Both the position numbers and the translations under genes were made by a program. From the NCBI GenBank assembly GCA_002309275.1, contig DBXL01000081.1:1189-7214 (forward strand): 6,026 bases of DNA. Reading direction: 5' to 3'. Shown piece by piece: positions 1-5,711 of this stretch. Each line of letters starts with the position of its first letter. Positions within the stretch are counted from its first letter, which is position 1. The stretch is from Ruminococcaceae bacterium UBA1213. GTDB lineage: Bacteria; Bacillota; Clostridia; Oscillospirales; Acutalibacteraceae. The notes beneath the pieces were generated by a model that was given only the letters and a program-made list of their open reading frames with translations, did not search any database and had not been told where the DNA came from.

Positions 1-110
1 AATATTCGTAAAAATTGCCATATTGTCTGTATTGATTGCAGAAATGCAAAAAACCGCTATATCACAAATGATTTTCTGTTTTGTTACTATTGATGTTAAA
101 AAATTGTAAA

Positions 111-139
111 TTGACAAACGGCTTGTATTGGGATAAAAT
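111..139 (+). promoter_or_regulatory. Sigma-A type promoter for the EndoU-domain gene
   Basis: A perfect -35 box TTGACA (111-116) is followed after exactly 17 bp by TAAAAT (134-139), which is 5 of 6 to the -10 consensus. Transcription would begin near 146, giving a leader of about 26 nt before the ATG at 172. The leader contains a GAGGTG ribosome binding site (159-164). No operator-like repeat is evident around it, so the sequence suggests constitutive housekeeping expression. Confidence 0.8.
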
Positions 140-171
140 ATTTGTAGTATATTTGACAGAGGTGTTGAAAA

Positions 172-837
172 ATGGCAGATAATAAAAATCCCATGCAGAA
201 TGATATTATAGGAAAAGCGTTGATTTTGGTAATAGCGGTAGCGGTATCGCTCGGCGTGCCGATATTTGTAACGAGATTCGGCGGAAATGCCGATACTAAA
301 ACAAGTTCTCAGGTTTCGGAGAAAATCTCGGAAGTGTCGGAGAGTTCGGAGAATGCAGAGGTTTCCGAAAATGCGGAAAGCAAAACAGAGGAAATTTCGG
401 AAGTATCGGGCTATTACATGGCGGATATTTCCAAACTCGAAGATGTGGATTATTTTGCAAAGGGAACGCTGGAACATATCTTTGACGGCACAATCAATAA
501 AAAGGGGAATGCGACAGGGTATCATTATACAATGGTGCTTGACAGCAAGGGAAAAATCATTGAAGGCACACGCTCAAAAGAAGATGAAAACGGCGTATTC
601 ACGGGAAACGTGGAAGTTGACGGCATTAGAAAAAATGCATTCAGTTCATTTTATCCTGAAAGCTGGACACCTCAGCAGGTTGTTAATGCGATAAATACAG
701 CGTATGATGAAGCAGTTGCCAATCCCGACAATCCCAAAAATTCCCTTTGGATAGGTCACTACGGCGATATTGAGATAGATATGTATTTGGACAGCAACAA
801 GAAAATTACAACAGCTTATCCGATATGTAAAAATTAG
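172..837 (+). CDS. Membrane-anchored EndoU-family ribonuclease domain protein
   Basis: This 221-residue protein is probably a membrane-tethered RNA endonuclease. A single hydrophobic segment (about residues 14-34) has no signal-peptidase or lipobox site, so it reads as an anchor. A low-complexity Ser/Glu/Val linker (about 43-79, ISEVS twice) follows. The C-terminal domain (about 95-221) matches the bacterial EndoU pattern: His102 in LEHIFDG, His118 in GYHYT, a Lys154 segment running into SSFYPESW, an Ile/Ala-rich helix, and the closing TAYP (214-217). In EndoU enzymes two histidines, a lysine and a C-terminal Thr/Tyr form the active site; assigning these exact residues is my inference. Such domains often sit at the tips of contact-dependent or LXG toxins; here the domain stands alone on a short anchor. 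An N-in/C-out orientation is likely but unproven. GAGGTG lies 7 bases before the ATG. No immunity gene is recognisable next to it. Confidence 0.8.
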   Translation: MADNKNPMQNDIIGKALILVIAVAVSLGVPIFVTRFGGNADTKTSSQVSEKISEVSESSENAEVSENAESKTEEISEVSGYYMADISKLEDVDYFAKGTLEHIFDGTINKKGNATGYHYTMVLDSKGKIIEGTRSKEDENGVFTGNVEVDGIRKNAFSSFYPESWTPQQVVNAINTAYDEAVANPDNPKNSLWIGHYGDIEIDMYLDSNKKITTAYPICKN

Positions 838-962
838 CAATGTGCAGTGTGCAGTTATTGCTATGTCTGATTGTTGTTTTGTCAATTCAAATGAAAGAAG
901 TCTTATGAAATGTAGTGGCGGTTAGCATTCATTGCACATTGCTAATTGCACATTGCACATTG
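838..962. repeat. 125-bp MITE-like element with 20-bp imperfect inverted arms
   Basis: The left arm (838-857) and right arm (943-962) are complementary at 18 of 20 positions, and the two exceptions become G-U pairs in plus-strand RNA. They enclose about 85 bp without a gene. The right side is built from the 11-mer ATTGCACATTG at 931-941, 945-955 and 952-962. Because the units repeat, the arms can also pair in a second register: the 15 bases at 832-846, which include the TAG stop of the preceding gene, are perfectly complementary to 933-947. No T-run follows, so it is not a typical intrinsic terminator. It could be a non-autonomous mobile element or an RNA-processing hairpin. No clear target-site duplication is visible. 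The whole intergenic stretch 838-981 holds nothing else except the next gene's SD. Confidence 0.6.
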
Positions 963-968
963 ATAAAC

Positions 969-976
969 GGGGTGAT
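969..976 (+). promoter_or_regulatory. Ribosome binding site that fixes a TTG start
   Basis: GGGGTGAT is a strong match to the 16S anti-SD complement (GGAGGTGAT). It lies 5 bases before the TTG at 982, and its GGGGTG core lies 7 bases before it. The ATG at 975-977 is out of frame. TTG at 982 immediately opens a lysine/arginine-rich signal-peptide N-terminus, which supports it as the initiator. Confidence 0.75.
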
Positions 977-981
977 GTGAG

Positions 982-1731
982 TTGAAAAGAAAAATTGCAG
1001 TATTGGCGTTGACGGCATTTTTAGCGGTGAGTTTTGCAGGGTGTCAGCCTGAGAGTCCGCCCGAAGAATCAAGCGAGGCGGAGTCATCTGTGATAACGGA
1101 GTTGAATGGGATAACGGTGAAAAGTCCTGTAAAGCCGTATTTTGCAAAGCTGGAGGACTTTCAGAAAGCAGCAGAGCCTTTTGACAGTGAATTTGCCGAA
1201 GGGCAAGACACAAGGCTTACAAAGGCGACATCTGCATTGACGGCGGATAACGTGCATTATGAGTTTACGGAATACGGCATAGCAGAAAATATGCTTGGCT
1301 CGGAAGTTGACGTTATCACAGTCGAGATTGAGAGAAAGGGCAAGACCGTTTACACAAAGACAACAAAAAGAATCGTTGATGATATAACTCAAGATGAGTT
1401 TATCACGATTGACGGGCAGAGTTACAGATTGACGGATAATCGTACAAAGAGTATCAAAGAGAATATGGCAGATGATGTTATATTTGTGACAGGCAGTATG
1501 GATACGATAGCAGGCGGTATCGGTGAAGAAGGTGCGGTGAAAGTCAATGGAGAGGAACTCATCTATGAGTTTTACGAGTTCGGCAATTCACAGATAATAG
1601 CGTATTTCAAAGGGGATAATTTCCTTCGTGCAGACCTGTATTTGAAAGGTGAAAACGGCTTTGCATACGAGGGGTATTTTGAGGGTGACTTCCATATGGA
1701 ATTTGATGAAAGCCTGCTTGAAAAGCCGTGA
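982..1731 (+). CDS. Putative lipoprotein of unknown function
   Basis: A 249-residue protein starting at TTG. Residues 1-20 form a lipoprotein signal peptide: MKRK, then a hydrophobic stretch, then SFAG before Cys21. Phe at -3 is less usual than Leu, but the rest of the lipobox is normal. After cleavage the protein would be lipid-anchored on the outer face of the membrane. A Pro/Ser/Glu-rich tether follows (about 22-36), then a soluble, beta-rich region. Two related patches, YEFTEYG (93-99) and YEFYEFG (195-201), hint at a duplicated beta domain. I recognise no family. It begins a closely spaced set with the NfeD and SPFH genes (34-bp gap), so it may work with that membrane complex; this is inference from position only. 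Whether transcription starts just upstream or reads through from the EndoU gene is unclear, since no convincing promoter is seen in 838-981. Confidence 0.85.
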   Translation: MKRKIAVLALTAFLAVSFAGCQPESPPEESSEAESSVITELNGITVKSPVKPYFAKLEDFQKAAEPFDSEFAEGQDTRLTKATSALTADNVHYEFTEYGIAENMLGSEVDVITVEIERKGKTVYTKTTKRIVDDITQDEFITIDGQSYRLTDNRTKSIKENMADDVIFVTGSMDTIAGGIGEEGAVKVNGEELIYEFYEFGNSQIIAYFKGDNFLRADLYLKGENGFAYEGYFEGDFHMEFDESLLEKP

Positions 1732-1765
1732 TGGACGTAAATTTCTTGAAAAGAGGTGAAACAGA

Positions 1766-2212
1766 ATGCTTTGGGTATGGATAGCTGTAATAGTAGTGGC
1801 GTGCGTATTGGAGTGGCTGACACAGGTGCAGTTGATTTCGATATGGGCAGCACTTGGCGGAGTGGTTGCACTGATACTTGAATTGGCAGGTGTCGGAAAG
1901 GAAATACAGGTAGTGGTATTTTTTGCAGTAACGATAGTTGCGATAGTGCTGACAAGACCGCTTGCAAAGAAAATGACGGGATTTATCAAAACCCCCACGA
2001 ATGCCGATATGAATATAGATAAAGTCGGCAAAGTGACAAAAATCGTTGATGAAGAACTTGGAATTATGAGAGTAAAAGTGGAAAACAACGACTGGTCTGC
2101 AACGACTGAAAATAAATCTGTACTTCCCGTAGGCACAGAGATAGTTGTACAGGCAATAGAGGGTGTGAAGCTGATAGTGAAGCCCGTCAGCGAAACAGTT
2201 GTAAAAATCTGA
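1766..2212 (+). CDS. Short NfeD-family membrane protein
   Basis: A 148-residue NfeD-like protein of the short class without the ClpP-like protease domain. Hydrophobic segments lie at about residues 2-16, 24-42 and 47-64. They are followed by a basic loop (RPLAKK) and a C-terminal soluble OB-fold-type domain (about 82-142). That domain shows the family features: VGKV near its start, NDWSAT (108-113), an LPVGTEIVV turn, and a final GVKLIVKP strand. Short NfeD proteins are known to be encoded beside SPFH proteins of the QmcA/paraslipin type and are thought to act with them in membrane organisation, with the OB domain as the contact or assembly module. That is exactly the arrangement here, with the SPFH gene 31 bp downstream. 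The ATG is preceded by AAGAGGTGA (1751-1759), which supports this start. Co-transcription with both neighbours is likely. Confidence 0.88.
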   Translation: MLWVWIAVIVVACVLEWLTQVQLISIWAALGGVVALILELAGVGKEIQVVVFFAVTIVAIVLTRPLAKKMTGFIKTPTNADMNIDKVGKVTKIVDEELGIMRVKVENNDWSATTENKSVLPVGTEIVVQAIEGVKLIVKPVSETVVKI

Positions 2213-2243
2213 GAAAAATTTCATTGAAAAGAGGTAATTTATT

Positions 2244-3329
2244 ATGCCGGGTTGGTTGATAGGATTTATTATTGTTTTTGCAATCATCATTGCAATTATT
2301 ATAGGAAATATTAAGGTAGTACCGCAGGCAAATGCCTATGTAATCGAGAGATTTGGCGTTTATTACAGGACTTGGAATACAGGACTTCATGTAAAAGTGC
2401 CTTTCGTAGATAGAATAGCAAGGAAAGTGTCACTCAAAGAGCAGGTTGTGGACTTTGAGCCACAGTCGGTTATTACAAGAGATAACGTTTCCATGCAGAT
2501 AGACACGGTTGTGTATTTTCAGATTACAGATTCCAAGCTTTATACTTATGGTGTAGAGCGTCCGATAATGGCAATAGAAACGCTTTGTGCAACGACTTTG
2601 AGAAATATCATAGGTGAGCTGGAACTCGATAACACGCTTACTTCCCGTGATAAGATTAACGACAGAATAAGAGAAATATTGGATGAAGCCACAGACGCAT
2701 GGGGTATAAAAGTAAAGAGAGTTGAGCTGAAGAACATATTGCCGCCCAGAGAAATACAGGTAGCAATGGAGAAGCAGATGAAAGCAGAGCGTGAAAGACG
2801 TGCAAAGATACTTGATGCAGAGGGTGCAAAGACAAGCCAGATACTCGTAGCAGAGGGTGAAAAAGAGGCAGCCATTTTGCGTGCAGAGGCAATCAAGGAA
2901 ACCAAGATAAGAGAAGCACAAGGTGAAGCAGAAGCAATATTTGTAGTACAGCAGGCGTATGCAGACAGTTTGAAAATGTTGAATGCCGCTGCTCCGACTG
3001 ACAGAGTAATTGCATTGAAGAGCCTGGAGGCATTCCAGAAAGTGGCAGACGGCAGGGCAACAAAGATAATCATACCATCAGACATACAGAACATGGCAGG
3101 ACTTGCCACGACTTTGAAAGAGATGGTTACAGACGGAAACATAGATAAAAACCCGAAACAGCCTGTAAACACACAGCCTGTACAGACGGCACGCAGACCG
3201 CATATCGACAATACGGGAAGTATCGGAACACAGACACCGCCCCCAAGTGTGACAAGACCTGTTGACGCACAGAATGATTTGAGATACAGGGCACAGCAGA
3301 TGCTGAACCAGAATGCCCCCAGAAACTGA
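2244..3329 (+). CDS. SPFH/stomatin-like (QmcA/paraslipin type) membrane scaffold protein
   Basis: A 361-residue SPFH (band 7) protein. An N-terminal membrane segment (about 5-22) leads directly into the SPFH domain (about 24-190). Its hallmarks are VPQANAYVIERFG, GLHVKVPFVDR, SLKEQVVDFEPQSVIT, IDTVVYFQITD and GELELDNTLTSRD. An Ala/Glu-rich coiled coil follows (about 170-240), with repeated AEG/GEAE units such as LDAEG, VAEGEKEAA and AQGEAEA, which drives oligomerisation in this family. The tail (about 300-361) is Pro/Gln/Thr-rich, probably disordered and likely lineage-specific. Family members form large ring- or cage-like assemblies in membrane microdomains and modulate membrane proteases and other membrane proteins. 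The gene follows its NfeD partner with an AAGAGGT SD 8 bases before the ATG, and it is the last gene before a strong terminator. Which client proteins it serves cannot be read from the sequence. Confidence 0.92.
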   Translation: MPGWLIGFIIVFAIIIAIIIGNIKVVPQANAYVIERFGVYYRTWNTGLHVKVPFVDRIARKVSLKEQVVDFEPQSVITRDNVSMQIDTVVYFQITDSKLYTYGVERPIMAIETLCATTLRNIIGELELDNTLTSRDKINDRIREILDEATDAWGIKVKRVELKNILPPREIQVAMEKQMKAERERRAKILDAEGAKTSQILVAEGEKEAAILRAEAIKETKIREAQGEAEAIFVVQQAYADSLKMLNAAAPTDRVIALKSLEAFQKVADGRATKIIIPSDIQNMAGLATTLKEMVTDGNIDKNPKQPVNTQPVQTARRPHIDNTGSIGTQTPPPSVTRPVDAQNDLRYRAQQMLNQNAPRN

Positions 3330-3337
3330 TATGACAG

Positions 3338-3373
3338 AGAGCAGACAAGAAAACAATCTTGCCTGCTCTTTTT
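3338..3373 (+). terminator. Rho-independent terminator of the lipoprotein-NfeD-SPFH cluster
   Basis: AGAGCAG and CAAGA (3338-3344, 3346-3350) pair with TCTTG and CTGCTCT (3357-3361, 3363-3369). There is one A/C mismatch, a 6-base AAACAA loop and a run of five T ending at 3373. It begins 8 bases after the SPFH stop codon and faces the minus-strand terminator beside it. Confidence 0.85.
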
Positions 3374-3378
3374 GCATG

Positions 3379-3411
3379 AAAAAAGGACATTCACCGAAAA
3401 AGCGAATGCCC
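3379..3411 (-). terminator. Rho-independent terminator of the small lysine-rich protein gene
   Basis: Read on the minus strand, GGGCATTCGC and its partner before GTCC form a 10-bp stem with two G-U pairs around a T-rich loop. Six T follow (complement of 3379-3384). It lies 7 bases past the stop codon of the minus-strand gene and only 5 bp from the converging plus-strand terminator, so the two transcription units are insulated from each other. Confidence 0.8.
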
Positions 3412-3418
3412 GAAAAAA

Positions 3419-3643
3419 TTATTTTTTGTCGTCTTTTTTGTCATCTTTAGCAGCGGTTTTCTCAGCAATTTTCTTGCCTACGAAGTCGGCAGCCTGGTCA
3501 ACAACCGTATTGACTGTATCCGTGACCATTTTTTTGTCAACTTTATCGCCTGCAACTTTTTCGGCAGCATTGACAGCCACGTCTGATACCGTTGATTTTA
3601 CTGCATTAAGGTCTAAATTATTAAGGTTTAAATCCAATCCCAT
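3419..3643 (-). CDS. Small lysine-rich, LEA-like protein of unknown function
   Basis: A 74-residue protein with no cysteine, tryptophan or aromatic residue except Phe54. Residues 3-13 contain LDLN twice. Residues 14-64 look like a long amphipathic helix rich in Ala, Val, Asp and Lys (NAAEKVAGDKVDKK, then VVDQAADFVGKKIAEK). The end is a charged tail with KDDKK repeated. No signal peptide or membrane segment is seen, so it should be cytosolic. The composition recalls LEA-like or MT0933/CsbD-like small helical proteins, but I do not claim membership. It is a real gene: an AAGGAGGC SD (complement of 3651-3658) sits 7 bases before the ATG, an exact-consensus promoter lies upstream, and a terminator follows. 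It stands alone between converging and diverging neighbours. The signals imply high expression. Possible roles such as stress protection, nucleic-acid or membrane-surface binding are guesses. Confidence 0.8.
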   Translation of the reverse strand: MGLDLNLNNLDLNAVKSTVSDVAVNAAEKVAGDKVDKKMVTDTVNTVVDQAADFVGKKIAEKTAAKDDKKDDKK

Positions 3644-3679
3644 TTCAAGAGCCTCCTTTTTTTTAATATCTGCACTATT

Positions 3680-3708
3680 ATTATAGATGTTTTAATTGAA
3701 AGTGTCAA
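3680..3708 (-). promoter_or_regulatory. Exact-consensus sigma-A promoter of the small lysine-rich protein
   Basis: On the minus strand TTGACA (complement of 3703-3708) and TATAAT (complement of 3680-3685) are separated by exactly 17 bp, matching the consensus at all 12 positions. The start point would be near 3673, about 30 bases before the ATG. An inverted repeat ATTGA-N5-TCAAT (3695-3709) overlaps the -35 box and could serve as an operator, though it is short. Confidence 0.88.
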
Positions 3709-3723
3709 TCATTTTTTTTACAC

Positions 3724-3752
3724 TTGAAAAGAATGTCAAAAAATGATATGAT
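3724..3752 (+). promoter_or_regulatory. Promoter of the ABC-F gene with a very short leader
   Basis: TTGAAA (3724-3729), a 17-bp spacer and TATGAT (3747-3752) each match the sigma-A consensus at 5 of 6 positions. The predicted start point, about 3759, nearly coincides with the SD, leaving a leader of about 14 nt. There is therefore no room for the attenuator leader found ahead of many antibiotic-resistance ABC-F genes. It diverges from the promoter at 3680-3708 with the two -35 boxes 15 bp apart. Confidence 0.65.
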
Positions 3753-3759
3753 AATAGAT

Positions 3760-3765
3760 GAGGTG
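3760..3765 (+). promoter_or_regulatory. Ribosome binding site that decides the ABC-F start
   Basis: GAGGTG ends 7 bases before the ATG at 3773. The in-frame ATG at 3758 lies upstream of, and overlaps, this SD, has no SD of its own, and would sit at or before the predicted transcript start. The protein therefore begins MAIVTVNGL. Confidence 0.85.
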
Positions 3766-3772
3766 TATAAAA

Positions 3773-5671
3773 ATGGCGATTGTAACGGTAAACGGATTAT
3801 GCATGGAGTTCGGCGAACAGAAGTTGTTTGACGGAATGACATTCGAGATACAGGAAAATGACAGAATTGGATTAATAGGCGTGAACGGGTGCGGAAAGAC
3901 AACTCTTTTCAAACTGCTCACAGGGGAGTATTATCAGACAAAGGGCAGTATTATTTTAAATAAAAATGCAAGCATAGGATATATGGAACAGCACGTCTGC
4001 AGGAATTTGGAGAGGTCTGCTTATGATGAAGTGATGACGGTATTCAGCGAGCTTATTGAAATGGAAAGGGAACTGGAATTTCTCAATGCAAAGATAAGCG
4101 GAAAGTGTGAAAACTTGGGCGAGCTGATTGAAAGGCAGAGTTTTTTAAATGACGAGTTTACAAGGCGTGGAGGCTTGACGTGCAGGGCAAGGGCAAGGTC
4201 TGCCTTGCTGGGACTGGGATTTGATGACAGTCAGATAGGCTTGCCGATCAGTGCATTGAGCGGAGGGCAGAGGGCAAAATTACAGCTTGCGAAACTGCTT
4301 TTATGCGGTGCCAATTTTCTTTTGCTTGACGAGCCGACCAATCATCTTGACACGCATTCTGTCGAGTGGCTGGAAGAATATCTGATAAACTCAAAGTGTG
4401 CATATCTCATCATATCGCATGACAGGTATTTTCTGGATAAGACGACTGCAAAGACATTTGAGCTTGAAAATAAAAAAATGACGGTGTATAAAGGGAATTA
4501 CACGGCATATTTACCGCAAAAGGCAGAAAGACGGCTTTCCGAACAGAGAGTTTATGAAAATACCGTGAAAGAGATAAATCGTTTGGAGGGCATTATTGAA
4601 CAGCAGAGAAGATGGAACAGGGAAAAAAATATAAAAACGGCTGAGAGTAAACAAAAAGTGATAGACAGATTAAGTGAGAATCTGAAAAAGCCCGAAAATC
4701 TGCCGACAGCCATGAATTTTGGATTGGATATAAAAAATCAGAGCGGAGAAGACGTGCTGGAAGTGGATAGAATATCGCTTGGATTCGGAAGTGAACCGCT
4801 GTTTGAAAATGTGTCAATGGAGGTGCACAGGGGAGAGAAGATATTCATATTAGGACCGAACGGTTGCGGAAAGACCTCTCTGTTAAGGACACTGTTAGGG
4901 CAGTACCATGCACAAAGCGGAAGAATCAAATACGGTGTGGGAGTCAAAGTGGGATACTATGACCAGATACAAACGGGCATGGACAGTGAAAAGACGATAT
5001 TTGAGGAAATGGCAGACAGTTTTCCGTCGATGACGAATACGGAAATAAGAAGTACGCTTGCAAGATTTTTATTTAAAAATGATGATGTATTCAAACCGCT
5101 GTCAACGCTGAGCGGAGGGGAACGTGCGAAAGTTCTTTTAACGAAGTTAATGTTGGGAAAGTTCAATTTTCTGATGCTTGACGAGCCGACAAACCATCTT
5201 GACATAATTTCATGCGAGGCATTGGAGCAGGCTCTGAAAGAGTATGAAGGAACACTCTTAATAGTATCGCATGACAGGTATTTAATAAACAGCCTTGCGG
5301 ATAAAATATATTATCTCACGCCTACGGGAATAGAGATATTTGAGGGAAATTATGATGCATTTCTTGAGAAATTCAAGCCGTTTCAGACGGAGCAGAAGCC
5401 CCGTGAAGAACAGCCCGAAAAGCAGACAGAATATAAAAATAAAAAAGAGAGAGATGCACTCAGGCGAAAAATGAAAGCAAGGCTTTCTAAAGTAGAAGTT
5501 GAAATTTCCGAAAAGGAAAATTTATTGAATGACCTGAACGAGAGAATGAACGATTCCGAAACAGCAAGTAATTATGAAAAAATGCTTGAATTGACGAACA
5601 GGATAGACGAGGAACAAAGAACGCTTGAAAGCCTTTACAGCGAGTGGGAAGAACTGAGCGAGTATTTTTGA
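3773..5671 (+). CDS. ABC-F family ATPase (ribosome-associated translation factor type)
   Basis: A 632-residue protein with two ABC ATPase domains and no membrane segment, the ABC-F layout. Domain 1 has Walker A GVNGCGKT (36-43), signature LSGGQ (162-166), Walker B with LLLDEPTNHLD (catalytic Glu187) and switch His216 in ISHDRY. A charged, helical inter-domain linker follows (about 225-325; RRWNREKNIKTAESKQK is typical). Domain 2 has GPNGCGKT (361-368), LSGGE (446-450), LMLDEPTNHLD (Glu471) and His500 in VSHDRY. A lysine/glutamate-rich C-terminal coiled coil (about 550-632) resembles the extension in YdiF/Uup-like members. ABC-F proteins bind the ribosomal E site through the linker and relieve stalled or antibiotic-blocked translation. 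All ATPase residues are intact. Nothing marks it as a resistance determinant: the linker is of ordinary length and no attenuator leader precedes it. A housekeeping subfamily is more likely, but this is inference. It appears monocistronic. Confidence 0.93.
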   Translation: MAIVTVNGLCMEFGEQKLFDGMTFEIQENDRIGLIGVNGCGKTTLFKLLTGEYYQTKGSIILNKNASIGYMEQHVCRNLERSAYDEVMTVFSELIEMERELEFLNAKISGKCENLGELIERQSFLNDEFTRRGGLTCRARARSALLGLGFDDSQIGLPISALSGGQRAKLQLAKLLLCGANFLLLDEPTNHLDTHSVEWLEEYLINSKCAYLIISHDRYFLDKTTAKTFELENKKMTVYKGNYTAYLPQKAERRLSEQRVYENTVKEINRLEGIIEQQRRWNREKNIKTAESKQKVIDRLSENLKKPENLPTAMNFGLDIKNQSGEDVLEVDRISLGFGSEPLFENVSMEVHRGEKIFILGPNGCGKTSLLRTLLGQYHAQSGRIKYGVGVKVGYYDQIQTGMDSEKTIFEEMADSFPSMTNTEIRSTLARFLFKNDDVFKPLSTLSGGERAKVLLTKLMLGKFNFLMLDEPTNHLDIISCEALEQALKEYEGTLLIVSHDRYLINSLADKIYYLTPTGIEIFEGNYDAFLEKFKPFQTEQKPREEQPEKQTEYKNKKERDALRRKMKARLSKVEVEISEKENLLNDLNERMNDSETASNYEKMLELTNRIDEEQRTLESLYSEWEELSEYF

Positions 5672-5672
5672 A

Positions 5673-5705
5673 AAAAAATTCTGCATACATTTTACTGTAT
5701 GCAGA
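5673..5705 (-). terminator. Terminator of the HPr-like gene, possibly shared by the ABC-F gene
   Basis: CTGCATACA (5681-5689) pairs perfectly with TGTATGCAG (5696-5704) around a 6-base loop, with one further A-T pair at the base. On the minus strand the stem is followed by A and then eight T (complement of 5673-5680), a classical intrinsic terminator 7 bases past the HPr-like stop codon. For the ABC-F transcript the same hairpin lies 9 bases after the stop, but its 3' side is AGGGAATTT, so plus-strand termination would be weaker. Confidence 0.8.
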
Positions 5706-5711
5706 GGGAAT

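Noticed and set aside
1..110. Upstream region with a small TTGCA-GAAA-TGCAA hairpin (37-50), considered as a terminator
   Set aside because: The stem is only 5 bp and is followed by A, not T, on the plus strand; no gene end is visible in the window to justify it.
838..962. CRISPR array, suggested by repeated ATTGCACATTG
   Set aside because: The units are 11 bp, overlapping and inverted, with no regular spacers and no cas genes nearby.
838..981. Possible promoter for the lipoprotein gene within the repeat region (for example TTGTCA at 879 with TATGAA at 904)
   Set aside because: The spacer is about 20 bp and the boxes are weak; TTGCAC copies belong to the repeat units and have no -10 box at the right distance.
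1588..2290. Overlapping minus-strand open frames (182 and 227 codons) opposite the lipoprotein and NfeD genes
   Set aside because: They are antisense to supported genes and their translations are low-complexity mirror products without domain features.
2546..3394. A long open frame (282 codons) on the minus strand across the SPFH gene
   Set aside because: It lies antisense to a clearly recognised SPFH protein, crosses the terminator region, and its Cys/Ser/Phe-rich translation has no family features.
3372..3686. Plus-strand open frame of 104 codons opposite the small lysine-rich protein
   Set aside because: It has no SD and starts inside the terminators, whereas the minus-strand frame has promoter, SD and terminator.
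3758..3772. Upstream in-frame ATG giving an ABC-F protein five residues longer
   Set aside because: It overlaps the GAGGTG SD of the ATG at 3773, lacks its own SD and lies at or before the predicted transcript start.
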